A DNA stretch of 64,000 nt from Brasenia schreberi (Eukaryota; Streptophyta; Magnoliopsida; Nymphaeales; Cabombaceae): contig JAYKKT010000088.1 of assembly GCA_036023115.1 (NCBI GenBank), forward strand, positions 5,665,001 to 5,729,000, read 5' to 3'. Each line of letters starts with the position of its first letter. The first letter of the stretch is position 1. The translations under genes were made by a program, and so were the position numbers. The notes below the pieces were generated by a model. The model saw only the letters and a list, made by a program, of their open reading frames with translations. It was not told the origin of the DNA and ran no database searches. Shown one piece after another: positions 44,225-56,309 of the stretch.

Positions 44225-46123
44225 ATGTAAAGATCCTTGATCGGTCTAGAGATAAGCTAGATAGTAGGTCCTTAAGATGTATATTCATTGAATATCCAAA
44301 AGGTTTAAAGGGATATCGATTTTATCATAAGGGCCACAGACTGAGAGAAAGCAGAGATGTTGAGTTCTTAGAAGATACTAAGAATGATATTCTGGAAAAC
44401 AATGATGAATGTACTGATGATCTAGTAGATCTACATCAATCATCATTAGAACCTATAGAAGATCTTCCTAAAACAACTGAAACCTTAAGTTGACATAAAA
44501 GGCCTAAGGCCACTCTGTCCTACTTAAAGGATTATCACACTTATCTTGCAGAAGAAGTGTGTAATTTGGTAGATTTAGATGAGTTGACTGATACTTATCA
44601 ACAAGCTATGAACTCATCGAAAGCAACGGGGGAAAGCCATGGATGAGAAAATGGAATCTATTGAGAAAAACTAAGTTTGAGAATTGACTAATTTGCCAAA
44701 AGGAATGAAAGATATAAGCTGTAAATGGACCTTGAAAAAGAAATACAAAGTCGATGGTTCAATCGAAAAGTTTAAAGCGAGGTTGGTTGCAAAGGGATTT
44801 TCACAAAAGGAGGGGATAGATTATGCTGAGACATATGCAAAATTTGCATCCATAAGAATAATCCTTGCAATATCTGCATATTATGACTTAGACTTACATC
44901 AGTTAGATGTAAAGACAACTTTTTTAAATGGAGATTTAGATGAAGTTATATACATGCTACAACCCGAAGGATTTATAGTTGAAGGCTAAAACAATAAAGT
45001 GTATAGGTTGAAAAAATCCCTATATGGCCTGAAACAGTCACCTCGCCAATGGTATTTGACTTTTTAAAATATCATTATAGAACTTGGGTTTGTGGCTAAT
45101 AAACTTGATCACTGTATATATGAATGGAACAGTGGGAGCCACTTTGTCATCCTATCATTATATTTAGATGACATATTGTTGATTGGGAATGACAATGAGA
45201 TGATTGTCAAAACTAAGTCATGATTAAACTCAAAGTTCGAAATGAAGGATATGAGGGAAGCATCCTATATCCTGGGTATAAAGATCTCTCGAGAAAGAGA
45301 ATCTAAACTATTATGCCTGAGTCAGGAGAGATATATAGATTATATTCTCAAAAAGTTCAAAATGAGTGAATGCAAGTCTGCTGATACACCCGTTGTAAAA
45401 GTGGTTAAAGTAAGTAAGGTTGATTATCTCGGTGAAGGAGATGATAAGCCTAACTTTCCTTATGTACAAGCTGTGGGTAGATTGATGTATGTTATGTTGT
45501 GTACAAAACCTGATATCAGATTTGTTGTTAGTCTTATAAGTAGATATCAAAGTAATCCTAGATGGCAACATTGGATAGCTGTAAAAAGGATTTTAAGATA
45601 TCTTAAATGAACAAGAGACTTGAAACTGTGTTTTCAAGCGGATGAACTAAAAGTAGTAGGATACTCAGATGCTGACTTTGCTAGAAGCAAAGATGATAGC
45701 AAATATAACTCAGAGCAAATATTCTTATTTGGAGGTGGTGTTGTTTCTTGGGCATGTAAGAAATAGGGTTATGTAGCATTCCATACACAGGAAGCTGAGT
45801 ATGTGGCTTGCTATATGGTTGCAATGAGTACTGTCTGGATAAGCCTCTTCATACATGATTTGAAGTTAGAAATAACCGACGAGGTAGTTGTCATTTACTA
45901 TGATAACAATGTAGCAATTACTCTTACCAAGAGTGGAGTTGATTGCACAAAAAGCAAGCATATAATTGTTAAATACCACTATGTTCATGATATGGTTATG
46001 AGAAAGGAAATATCCATCTCATACATGCCAGCAAATGATATGCTGGCAGACCCCTTGACTAAAGGCATAACAAAGGGACTTTTCTCAAAACATGTTACGA
46101 ACATGGGTTTGAGGTATGTTTGA
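44225..46123 (+). pseudogene. Copia integrase end, reverse transcriptase and RNase H pseudogene
   Basis: Begins with the integrase C-terminal motif (CIFIEYPKGLKGYRFYHK). RT follows: CKWTLKKKYKVDGSIEKFKA, RLVAKGFSQKEGIDY, LHQLDVKTTFLNGDLDE, LYGLKQSPRQW, and the active-site box LYLDDILLIG with both Asp present. RNase H: VGYSDADFARSKDD, EAEYVACYM, DNNVAITLTKSG, LADPLTKGITKGL. Most blocks remain in one frame and the damage is mainly in-frame stops (for example after EGFIVEG, near 45068, 45224, 45608 and 45765). Not functional. Confidence 0.9.
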
Positions 46124-46261
46124 TTGTTGTGTAGAGAAATAACCACACAACGGGTATTGATTGCAGCAACAATCATGAAAGGACATTACTAGGTAAACCC
46201 TATAAAAGTGGGAGTAAAACTAGTATGTCAGTACACTTCACTCGAATGACCAAGTAGGAGA

Positions 46262-46658
46262 TGTTAGGTTGTGGCTATTCTCGGCAACCCAGCACAGGTA
46301 ACGGTTGGACTGGCCATCCAGTCTGTTACCTGTATCTCGGACTGAAGATATGATGGCCATAATAGTCGGACCGTTACTGAAAATCTCGATAACAGTTTGG
46401 ATAAGAATGCTCCAGATGAGGGAAGCCCAGTAGGATAACCAAAAAAGAAGGAGCATACGCTACTCTATAAATAAAGAGTAGTGCATAACGAAAAACATAT
46501 CAAGAGAAAAACATCTTTCCCTTAAAAACTCCATTGCGAGGAAACCTCAAAAATAAGATATCACTTACCTTCTGTTCCATAGTAGGCGTACCTGGGAGAA
46601 CTTAAAGGTAGACAACCGAAAGCTCGGAAGTAGTCGGAATCAAGCGAAGAAATCAACA
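46262..46658 (+). repeat. 3' LTR (397 bp)
   Basis: Pairs with 43824-44219; preceded by AAGTAGGAGA, the polypurine tract. Ends AATCAACA. Confidence 0.9.
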
Positions 46659-46698
46659 ATACCCACCACTAGGTGTAACAATACCCACCACTAGGTGT
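46655..46698. repeat. 22-bp tandem duplication across the LTR end
   Basis: AACAATACCCACCACTAGGTGT twice. The first copy includes the last four LTR bases, so the duplication happened after the copia insertion. Confidence 0.85.
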
Positions 46699-47600
46699 GG
46701 CCCTCTGATTGCCAGCTAGATGCCTCCAAATACAAGCCACCTTCTATGCCGTGGCAGTGGACACGATGCAGTGGGTTGTGCCTGAGTGTCATGGCTTGCA
46801 CCTTATGCCAGTTGAATAGTTCCTCCACAAAGATGATGTTGACGCTCGGGTCCTCCTACATCTCCACCGTGTTGAGCAGCTAGATGGGTGCGACATGTGC
46901 AATGTCCTTACTTAAGATCATACTAAAGATTCTTTTCTTCTATTCTTACCACAACATGTGTCCTTCTAGGGCAGTCATACATCCAATGGGGACCTTGACA
47001 AGCATTGCACGATCCTGATCCCTTATATTTTCAAATTAGTGTCACCTTCCAACCGTTCGAAGAAGTCTCCTCACCATTAGCATCCGCATTCGGTTGACAC
47101 TTGATTCAACCATCTACATCCATGTTAGGAACCACTATGATTCTGTTCTCCCCCACCACGATTGGAACTCTCCTTATTGTCTTTACGGTCACATTGAAGA
47201 TCCATCAAACCTTCGGCCATAATCATGGTCATGTAGACATCCATGCACGAACAAGAACAACTTCTCCTTGTCCAGCATGTCATCAATCGCCAACAAAACA
47301 GTGTTAAATTGTCACACATACTCATAGACACTCATCGTGTCCTCCATCGTAATTAGGGTCTTGCAGGCTTACCAACTCGCATGGGACCTGCTTGAAGCAA
47401 CCGGTCATCTTCCAGTATCTGCACCGCATCAAAATATGTCTCGATATTATAAATTCAGTTTTCCACTGTCTTCGTGTCCTAGACACCCAAAAATTTCTTG
47501 GGTTCGGACATCTTTGGCACCGGAGTGCAAGTGTAATAACCCCGGTGTCTATCGGGCAGAGTAAGGTTTGTAGTGCCTCAACCAACAACATCACCTACAA
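46664..47600 (-). pseudogene. Gypsy gag-protease piece (right half of split element)
   Basis: Minus strand from about 47520: SEPKKFLGVRTRRQWKTEF, then near 47350 LEDTMSVYEYVCQFNTVLL and AIDDMLDKEKLFLFVHGC, the gag pattern EYV..F..L...I....E..KLF.F..G of plant gypsy elements. Toward 46700 it becomes protease-like and is interrupted by the copia element. Stops and frameshifts throughout. Confidence 0.5.
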
Positions 47601-48109
47601 TTGGGTGCGTGCGGGTTGGTTGGGGCCTGGGTGCAACTGATATATCTTGTCTTTTGGAAATGCCATGCATTTCACGACAATCAATGGCTACATGTGTGTC
47701 TTTGGGGGTCAGTGGCAGAGGACAAGGACATGGTCTGGATCATGATTGACATTGTAGATACTTCTTTCTTTGTGAACCTCCTTTTAAAATGTCAAGGAGT
47801 CCTCATCTAGTGCCTCCGTTCCCTTTATAGTCGACCTCGAAGAATGAAGGGAGGTTTTCCCAAATGTAGGTCGGTTGGACTTGTCATTTCTTCCAACCAT
47901 CCCTTGATTCATGAAGATTTTTTAAATTCAAATACGGGATTTGAATCTCAAATCACTGGGCCTTATCCAATTAGATTTGTCCTTACCCAAAATTGGAAGG
48001 GAAACCTTTTGTGGGTCACGACCAGCTAGTTTGTCAGCCATCGTGTAACACTTTTCTAATTGCAGGGAGGTTTTGGTATTTGAAAACCGTACATTAATAA
48101 CATCTAATT
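47601..48109. other. No gene recognised
   Basis: Presumably the 5' side (LTR or leader) of the minus-strand gypsy element, but no PBS or LTR partner was found. Confidence 0.4.
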
Positions 48110-48750
48110 CATGTTTAGTGTCCCTAATGCATCATTAATATATGTGAGTTAAAAAGTCACATGTGAGAGACTTATTTATGTGAAGATCAAAAGAAGACAA
48201 AGTTTAGTCTCATATCGAAGAATGAGACAAACTCACATATCCTTTTATATAGTTGATAGCTCATGAACTTTAGTTCAAATAGCTTATGAAGGACATACTA
48301 TACTATACAAGTGCATTCAGTCGAGCCATATTGGGCTTGGGAATTCTCTTTGGTTTATTTTTTTGCACGAAAAACTTTTGATCTCATGGTCAAAAGTATG
48401 TCTATGCAAAAACAGTTACGGGACGAAAAGGTGTGTCATTTGGATCAGATCCATGATCCATCACGTATCCTATAAATAAGAGATTTGGGATCCCTAATCT
48501 GTACTTATGTGATAAACACTCTCTCCTCCCTTCTCCTCTTTGCGTTCCCCCTCTAGTCGTGGTGTTCCTTGCCCGTGGAGGTTGCCTGTCATCATGCCCC
48601 TTTAGTCAAAGGCAACTCAGGCATGGCCGAGATCGACTCTAAGCAAGGTATGTTGCTTTCAGTTATGTGTGTTTTATCTTAGGAGGAAAGTGTAGGTACT
48701 CGTACGCACTTAGTGGAGCGATGATTTCTCTAACACAAGTCTGCAAGGGC
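48110..48750 (+). repeat. Probable copia 5' LTR remnant
   Basis: Looks like an LTR promoter: CCTATAAATAAG near 48470, a CT-rich leader at 48515-48560, and it is followed within 300 bases by copia gag. There is no partner LTR in the window, so limits are uncertain. Confidence 0.4.
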
Positions 48751-49009
48751 GACTCACGCTAATAAATTCTAATTTTGTTTGCTTGTGTTTTCTTGTATGG
48801 TTTGTTTATGGCTTACTTTGGATATGTGATTGTATTTGATTGTAGCATGTTTATAATTATTGCATATTGGTTTCTTATGCATGTATTTCTATGGTATTTC
48901 CCAACAATCTTGGAGAAATCAATAAATGTCTTTGTTTGCTACTCTCCGACTAAAGGTCGACTTGACCTTGATGTCGAAAAAGGTTTTTGGTCTCATTTCA
49001 AATGTTGAT

Positions 49010-50650
49010 AGCAACGTATGAAAATAAAATTAACCATGTTAGGGGAGTCAGATTATCCCCAACCCGATGATACTGACTCTAGAAGCTTGAATAAAATCTC
49101 TGGGTGGAAGAAAAAGGACACACTATATCGTTATTGTATATTATCGTCATTATTGAATGTTTTATTCAGTGTTTATAATTTTTCTCCTTCCACAATAGTA
49201 AAAGATCTATGGGACTCGAGCTTGAAAAGTATTTTGTGGCCTAGTTCCTGAAGTATCAAATGATAGAAGAAAAATATGTGACTTAACAAGCCCACGAGTT
49301 TCAGTTTTTATGCCATGGTCTGAAGGAAGTCGACATGGAGCTTCTTGATGAGTTTATTGTTATATCTATTATTGAAAAATTTCCTAAGTCTTTGGAGGGC
49401 TTCATCTTAGATCTCAAGGATAAGAAGGATACGATGAATCCTGATAACCTAACGGTAGATATACAATAGAGGAAGAGCACAAAGTCATAAACCCATTATA
49501 CATGTAGACAATACTCTTAGGGTAAACCTGATGGTCGGAAGGGAACAACCTAATGATTCTAGGAAAAAGCAGGCAAAGCATAAATTAATGGTCAAGATCC
49601 AAAAGAAACTGAAGAACAAACTGAATTGGCTTTGTTGTTAGGTTGGACATTGGGTGAGGGATTGTCCCTCAAAGAAAGTCAAGAAACCTATGACCGCTGA
49701 AGGAGTTATTATAAACATGGTGACCATTGCGCATACTAGTGACGGGTATTTATCTCTTAATCCCTATCTCATTTTCATTTATGAGTCACACTACTGAATT
49801 GTAGATAATGAAGCAATTGTACACGTTTGTGCTAACCAATATCTTTTTATGTCTTACCAAGTCGTTTGTGGCATAATTGTGACCTTATAAAATCATTCAA
49901 CTACTGAAGTCAAGGAAGAAGGGCATGTGCACTGAAAGTTTTCTTTGACAAAATTTTAACTGTTTAGAAAGTTAAACATATTCCAATGATTTGTTGAAAT
50001 ATCCTTAGTGGCCTTACTTAGTTGGGGATGAGTTAAGGTTATATTACAAATATAAAAAAGTCGAAATTACCTGACTTAGTACAAGGTATTTCTTTAGAAA
50101 GGGCTATTTGTGTGATGTAGAGAATCTGTTTAAAATTCATTTAGAAACAATTGTTCATTCTTGTATGAATTTTAATGCTAATAATAAAGATGACTACAGT
50201 AAATATTGTTATATTTACTTACTTAAAAGTTTTAAATATTTAGAAATGAGGCACAAACCTAAACTCGCAAGGTACTTAAATGATTAAAGTCTAATAGGAG
50301 AAGAGAATATATCTCAAATCTTTTTCAAGTATACTGTCAAAACAATGGTATTGTTCGTTAGGTTATTGCTCCGTATTCTCTTCAGTCTAATGGGATAACT
50401 GAAAGAAAAAATAGAACCTTGTGCAATATGGTTAATGTTTTATTTAATGATTTGGGTTACCTACCTACATGTTGGGAAAGCTTTGAATACAACTTGTCAT
50501 ATTCTGAGTATAATTTCTCATAAGCATAAGGGAAGTAGTCCATTTAAGCTTTGGAATGGTCGAAAGATCAATCTCAAATATTTCAAAGTGTGAAAGTGTC
50601 TTGCGAAAGTTCTTATCGTTTAACACAAGAGAAAGAAATTGGGACCTAAA
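49010..50650 (+). pseudogene. Copia gag-integrase pseudogene
   Basis: Gag (UBN2 type): DLWDS...LEKYFVA.FLKYQMIEEKYV, AHEFQFLCHGLKEVDMELLD, EFIVISIIEKFPKSLEGFIL and DLKDKKDTMNPDNLTVDIQ. A damaged zinc knuckle near 49640 (GHWVRDCPSKK) follows. Integrase traces near 50190-50560: NNKDDYSKYCYIYLL, then ERKNRTLCNMVN in broken frames and KGSSPFKLWNG. RT and RNase H are absent; the copy ends near 50650. Numerous stops. Confidence 0.7.
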
Positions 50651-50997
50651 ACAATGATGTTATATTTCTGGGTTAGATGGAGACGAGCTATGCATAAAGC
50701 AAGACCTTGACTCACAAACACAAACATCTAAGGCGAGACATCACCTTGATTTGGACTAAGCCCCATGCACACTGAGACTCAAATCAGCTACAAGACCCAA
50801 AGACATACTCACACGGCTAAACCTCCTTTTGTTGAATGAAACCTTCCTAAAATCAATGTAAACCTCATTTCTTTCAACACATGTGACATTCATTTGGCCA
50901 ACTAATTACATGACTAAGAGTCAAGACAACAAACTTCCCTTGGATTGTTTTAAACCGCCCTTAAACGTAAACCAAAGACAAACTAAAGGGTATTAAT
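50651..50997. other. Dispersed repeat segment shared with 42590-42800
   Basis: 50745-50960 repeats text found at 42590-42800 with moderate divergence. No coding content. It ends at the MULE boundary. Confidence 0.5.
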
Positions 50998-51520
50998 AAA
51001 GACGCACCCCAAATTACTAAGAGCACACCCTCATTTCCGTTTTACCCTTGTTTGCAAACATCTCTATCCTCTCGTCTCCCTCAACTCATGCTTCTTAAGA
51101 CTCGCTTCCTCCACCACTCTCTTCTCTTGGTTGTTGTTTGGCATGTCTTTTTCATCATCTCTATCATCGATTATCTATCATCCTTCGTCATCTTTCAAGA
51201 CCACCACCATCATCCTCACCTCAAAGATCACCACCAACCATGACATGTAAGCTTTTTTACTCTTGAACTAAGAAGGAGACGTGTCAAGATAGTGTCTCTT
51301 TCTAGTAAGAGACGTGATCTAAACACGTCTCTTTCTGGTAAGAGGCGTTGACCAGTCATATCTCTTACCAAAAGGAGACATACTTGAGTTGTGTCTCTTG
51401 TGTGAAGGAGATGTCACCTGACCACATTTCTTGCTTGAATGAAACAATGCCAAACAACATCTCTATCTTTAAAGAGACACGGCCTTAGCACATCTCACCC
51501 TTCTTAGAGATGTTCATTAC
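50998..51520 (+). repeat. Left MULE terminal inverted repeat region
   Basis: The outer ~50 bp pair clearly with 61910-61855. Further in, similarity is carried by CTC-rich leader text and by repeated AAGGAGAC/GTCTCTT words. Confidence 0.6.
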
Positions 51521-51574
51521 ACACATCTATGTGAATGTTTGTGATGCTAATGTTATTCAATTTGTTCTAGACGT

Positions 51575-52573
51575 CAACTAATTCAAGTGATGATTCAAAG
51601 GCAATTATATTCTTCGATTGTGAGGGAGATGAAATTGACTAATCACCATTATTTCATACTAAATAGTATTTTGTAACCCATAATAGTTGCTTAACTATGA
51701 AAGAGAATCTGAAAAGCAATATAATATTATGTTTATAATTTTTTGTTCGAAGTATAAAGATGGAAGTTTTAAGGTATGACTTGGATGTGAAATAAGTGGT
51801 ATGTATAGAAATAAGAAATATATTGACGAAAAGAGCAGTTGACTTATCTCTATCAAAAAAAGTAAAATACCTAATTTTACTTAAAAGAGATTGTGAAATA
51901 ATGGTTTATGGAGGTTATTAGTTGCTAATGGAACACATAATCATCTCTTGGGATTGTATCTTGAAGCACATGCATATGCAACCAGGTTGCCTGTTGTTGA
52001 ATATCAAGTGACTAAGGATATGGCAAAATTTATTATAAATTGTCTCATATAAAATAGGGAGATAGACTCAAATATGTCCATGATGAGGCATACCTATCAT
52101 GTGAGGATTAAGTTACAAAAAAAATGAAACGAGTGGTCAATCAGTTTTATAACAATTATTATATCAAACTAACCTTCGCCGATATTATGCATGATATTGT
52201 AAGCTACTTGGGACTGATTATATTGATAATATTGTTTTTGCTCATCTATCTTCACTTTAATTATTGCATGTATTCCCAAAAGTTATATAGTTTGATTGTA
52301 CATACAAGAATAATAGGTATTAGATGTTTTTTTAAATTGTTGGATTTACCTCAACCAATAAAAGTGTATCTATAGCATTTGCTTTTATGAGCATAGAAAA
52401 AGAAGATAATTATGAATGAGTATTGAGACACATTAGGGAGTTATTTTTCTCAAATAAACTCTCGAATCTAATATGTATTGATCATGAGTTAGTATTGATG
52501 ATTGCAATTGACAATATCTTTTTCAAGACCACACATCTTTTATTTAAACATCACATTGTGAAAAACATTGAAG
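51575..52573 (+). pseudogene. MULE transposase pseudogene, N-terminal part and MULE core
   Basis: Readings in broken frames: an N-terminal DNA-binding-like part with many stops (51575-52130), then the MULE catalytic core. The core reads DCTYKNNRY near 52293, EIVGFTSTNKS-like VGFTSTNKSVSIAFAFMSIE near 52335-52395, KEDNYEWVLRHIRELF, CIDHELVLMIAIDNIF near 52470, and THLLFKHHIVKNIE at 52530. This is the FAR1/MULE order DCTYKTN...AFAF...E.E..Y.W.L...DRELALM.AI...F. The reading continues after the copia at 58217. Confidence 0.75.
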
Positions 52574-52915
52574 TGTTAATGTGTCATGTTTATGTTAATG
52601 TGTCTTATTTTGTTAATGTCCTGTAAAAGTTTCAAATGTATGTCATGTTTAGTGTCTAAGTGAAAGTTGTGTTTGGACCCAATGGATCTGGATCAGATCC
52701 ATTGGGAACCATGCCCTATACTTAGGGGTAATTGGGTCTTTTAAGTTAGATTAGGTTTAGTATAAAGTTCGGGATTCATTAGAGTTGAAATCAATTAAGA
52801 AGAAAGATCAAGCAGTTGCCCAATAAGGGGTCGATTCTTGTAGAAATACAAAATATGATGAATAAAAGTTTCTTCTTCGATTCTTGTCAATGAAATAGGT
52901 TGATTGATAGCAATA
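52574..52915 (+). repeat. 5' LTR of the full-length copia (342 bp)
   Basis: Starts TGTTAATG and ends GCAATA, an atypical TG...TA end. The limits are fixed by the PBS directly after it and by the target duplication beyond the 3' LTR. Confidence 0.9.
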
Positions 52916-52928
52916 TGGTATCAGAGCC
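52916..52928 (+). other. Primer binding site (initiator Met tRNA)
   Basis: TGGTATCAGAGCC abutting the 5' LTR. Confidence 0.9.
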
Positions 52929-53614
52929 TTGCACACAAATATAGCAAACAACGAAGGTACTTCATTCCTGAAAAAAAATTCAAGTAAGTTTATATTAGTT
53001 CCTTGAATGTTTGATAAAAAAAGAAGAAGACTGTATTAATTTATCAAACAGAGTGTTGACCACCCCTTATTTGGTGAAGTAAGGTTGATCAGTCATTAAA
53101 TCAACCAAGATATTAACCGTGGGTGAATAATCACGAGTAATAAAAGGGAAAAACTCTTCATCAGTGACAGCGGGTGACTCTTCATCAGTGGCAGTGGGTG
53201 AATAATGAAAGTTTTTTTTCTCCCTTGAATCAAGAGTAAATCAATGATAGCAAATCAGATTGAATTGATAATCAAGTCGTCTTTTGTCTGATCAGTTGTT
53301 ATTGATTAGTAATTTGTCGTGTGACATCAGTGAAGAATATTAGATTGTTGACAACAAAATTAATTGTATGCAATCATTAATATCATCATCGATAGCCACC
53401 TGAGAAAAGGGAAAGAAAGTATTAGAAATATCGAGATAATTTTTCTACTGAACATATATAGAGATATTTGAAGAACGTTGCAAACACAACAAATCAGATT
53501 GAGTATCGTATTGAGTATACAAAATATTATTGAAAACGTGTACAACTACCATCATCAATCAAGGTATTAGATAAGAAGGAATTAATTTTTTAATACTTGT
53601 AGATCTTGATCAAG

Positions 53615-54556
53615 ATGGATGGAAGATTTAAAGAAGAAACTATGTCAGTCATATATGGACAAGATCAAAAGATCGAACCATTCCAAATTACAAACATTCA
53701 GCTAGATGAATAAAATTATAGAGAATGGGCTAGGTCTATTGAGCTTGTATTACGGTCTAGAGGAAAAGCATCCATTATTAAACATAATTCACCACCTTTA
53801 GAGGGAAGCAGCGCAGACTATGAACGGTGGGTAAAAGAATATGCTCTTGTAAGTTCATGGCTAATTCAATCAATAAATCCATCTATCAGTAAGACTTTTA
53901 TGTATATGAAATCAACCGCTGAAATTTGGACTGTAGTGGAAGAAGCTTATTCTAGACAGAAGAACATAGCAAAAGAATACGAGATTATTGAGAATATAAC
54001 AAAGTGTCGCTAAGGAACCAGATCAATAAGTGAGTATTATGGTGAATTTCACGAACTCTGGAATGAACAAAGACATATTGTGGAAAACAAGTGTAGTCAT
54101 TGTATAAAAGAGAGAACAACTGAAGTTGATATTCAAAAAGTGTTCGATCTGCTATGGAGAGTTTCATCAGATTATGAATCTATCAAATTAAATATTCTAA
54201 GCAAGGAAGAACTTTCGTCACTCGGCACAATATATTCACTTTTGCTAAGAGAAGAAGATAAAAAGAATCTAAAGAAAGGTGAACATATACAAGTTAAAAA
54301 ATCTACATTTGTTGGTAGAGGACAAAGCAATTATCAAAGAGGAAGAGACTCAATCAGAGGTAGAGAAAGAGGTAGAAATCAATATTATGATGATAAGAGC
54401 AAACTACAATGCACACATTGTGGAAAAAATAGGCATATAAAAGAACATTGTTGGGAAATTATTAGAAAACCTCCAGAATATAGAGATTATGGTAGTCATG
54501 TGGCAACCATATCTGAAAAAAAAACTGAGATGAATCCTATAGATGAAGTGACATAA
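53615..54556 (+). pseudogene. Copia gag pseudogene
   Basis: Starts MDGRFKEETMSVI. The UBN2-type gag shows NYREWARSIELVLRSRGK, DYERWVKEYALVSSWLIQSI, AEIWTVVEEAYSRQ and ISEYYGEFHELWNE. The nucleocapsid knuckle CTHCGKNRHIKEHC is intact (54410-54451). In-frame stops occur after NIQLDE (about 53711) and after ITKCR (about 54011), and the frame closes at 54554. Gag would form the virus-like particle and bind RNA. Confidence 0.9.
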
Positions 54557-54619
54557 TTGAAGAAATAGATTGCAGAAATTGAAACACGTTTACGGGATCA
54601 ACCTTCAACTTCTTCATCA

Positions 54620-55090
54620 AAAACATAATCAAGTCCTCCTGCTTCCTACAACATCAATGATAATTATTCATTTAAAGATTCTCTAGTTTTTTCTAATTGG
54701 ATAATAGATTCAGGGGCTACCGATCATATGGTAGGAAACAAGTCTAATCTCATGCAGTATGAAGTGAATTTAACCCTTCAGTGTGTAAAAGTAGCAAATG
54801 ATTCATTGATTCCTATGGCAGGATAGGGAACAATTTAGAGAGATAATCTCAGACTTAATTCAGTGATATATATTCCAGAATATCCTATAAATCTACTTTC
54901 AGTAAGTTCATTAGTTAGAAATATGAATTGTACAGTTACATTCTCTCCATATGGCTGTGTTTTTCAAGATTTGAGGAGGGAAGAATCTTTGGTCGTGGTG
55001 AACTACACAATGGTTTATACATACTACTTGGAGATTAGATTCCAAAATGTCAAAGAGCATTGGCAGCTAGTACTATTAAAGAGAAAATAA
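54620..55090 (+). pseudogene. Copia protease pseudogene
   Basis: The aspartic protease motif IIDSGATDHM is intact at 54700-54730, in the same frame as gag. Stops occur near 54825 and 54837. The following block YIPEYPINLLSVSSL is the usual protease C-terminal region. Confidence 0.85.
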
Positions 55091-56125
55091 AAGTTTGGCA
55101 TAGTAGATTAAGACATTTACCTGTCTCAAAAATAAGAGAGTTTGTCTCATTTTCAATTCCTAGTGATGTGACTCTTCAATGTGATGTATGTCAAAGAGCA
55201 AAGCATCATCGAGCGACTTTTTCTAGTAGTGAATCAAGATCAGTTATTCCTTTTGAGTTAATACATTCTGATGTTTGGGGACCATGTGTGATACCTTCTA
55301 TTGGAAATTTTAAGTACTTTGTTACTTTTATTGATGATTACTCTCGCCTTATCTTTGTTTATTTAATGAAGTCTAAGTCAGAAATATCTTCAATTTTCTC
55401 TTAGTTCATAATCTTATCAAAACTCAGTTTGGTTATACTGTTAAAATTCTCAGATCATATAATGGTGGAGAGTATTGTAATGCATAGCTGGACTCATATC
55501 TTCAAGCTCATGGTATTATACATCAAACATCTTGTGTTTACACTCCACAACAGAATGGATTAGCAGAACGGAAGAATCGACATATTTTGGAAATTGCTAT
55601 AACACTACTTCTTAAACATAATGTTCCAAAATATTTTTTGTCAGAAGCCGTTCTTACAGCAGTGTATATTATGAATAGAATTCCAACTGTAACTCTTGCA
55701 GGAAAGTCTCCATTTAAAGTGATTAAACATGAAGATAATCCATTCCATCTCATGCCTAGAATATGTGACTATGTTTGTTACATACATGTTCATCAACAAT
55801 TCAGAGATAAGCTTGATCCAAGAGCGATCAAATGTATTTTCATTGGATATTCTTGTGAGAAGAAAGGATATGTCTGTTATCATCCTAATTCTCATAAAAG
55901 ATATATTTCTATGGATCTAACTTTCTTTGAAACTACTCCATATTACAAAAATTCAAATGATCTTTCAGCTTCTACTTTCAAAGAATCAGTTGTTCTGCCA
56001 AGAATCAGTGGAAGTGAAGAAATAGAGAAGAAAGATTCCTTTGCAGGAACGGATCAAATCCCAGGAGACAATAGAGTACAAGTATACAGAAAGGGGGAGA
56101 AATATTTTTATGAACAGATAAATTG
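55090..56125 (+). pseudogene. Copia integrase pseudogene (second catalytic Asp lost)
   Basis: GAG-pre-integrase VWHSRLRHLPVSKI and C-x2-C (CDVCQRAKHH) are present, then the core IHSDVWGP (first Asp) and IDDYSRL. After a frame change near 55400 it reads LRSYNGGEYCN, where copia integrases have RSDNGGEY, so the second catalytic Asp is Tyr. QQNGLAERKNRHIL keeps the Glu. C-terminal: CIFIGYSCEKKGYVCYHP. At least one stop and two frame changes. Confidence 0.85.
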
Positions 56126-56309
56126 AGAAGATGAATCAAGGGGGAGGAACAGTATCTGATTCAAACAACAGTATAGAATATTCAAAGAATGAGGACTTAG
56201 GTGACTCAATGTTCCCATAACACTCAGAAAGGGAAAAAGATCATGTCGTAAGTATCCAATTTCTCAATTCATATCTTATGAGCGATTATCAGAAGGTTAT
56301 CATAATTTT

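Larger units (their letters stand above)
43824..46658 (+). mobile_element. Copia element with internal deletion, inserted in a gypsy element
   Basis: LTRs 43824-44219 and 46262-46658 (TGTTAGGTTGTGGC...AACA) and a perfect 5-bp target duplication ATACC (43819-43823 and 46659-46663). The PBS, gag, protease and most of integrase are deleted; the internal sequence begins in the integrase C-terminal region and continues through RT and RNase H. It belongs to the same broad family as the composite at 35186-37325, sharing RNase H and parts of the LTR (ACAGGTAACGGTTGGACT). Confidence 0.9.

Noticed and set aside
47337..47640. Plus-strand open frames here as host genes
   Set aside because: They are antisense to a readable gypsy gag on the minus strand.
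51052..51243. Short leucine/histidine-rich open frame as a small secreted peptide
   Set aside because: It lies in the CT-rich inner part of the MULE terminal repeat and has no conserved features.
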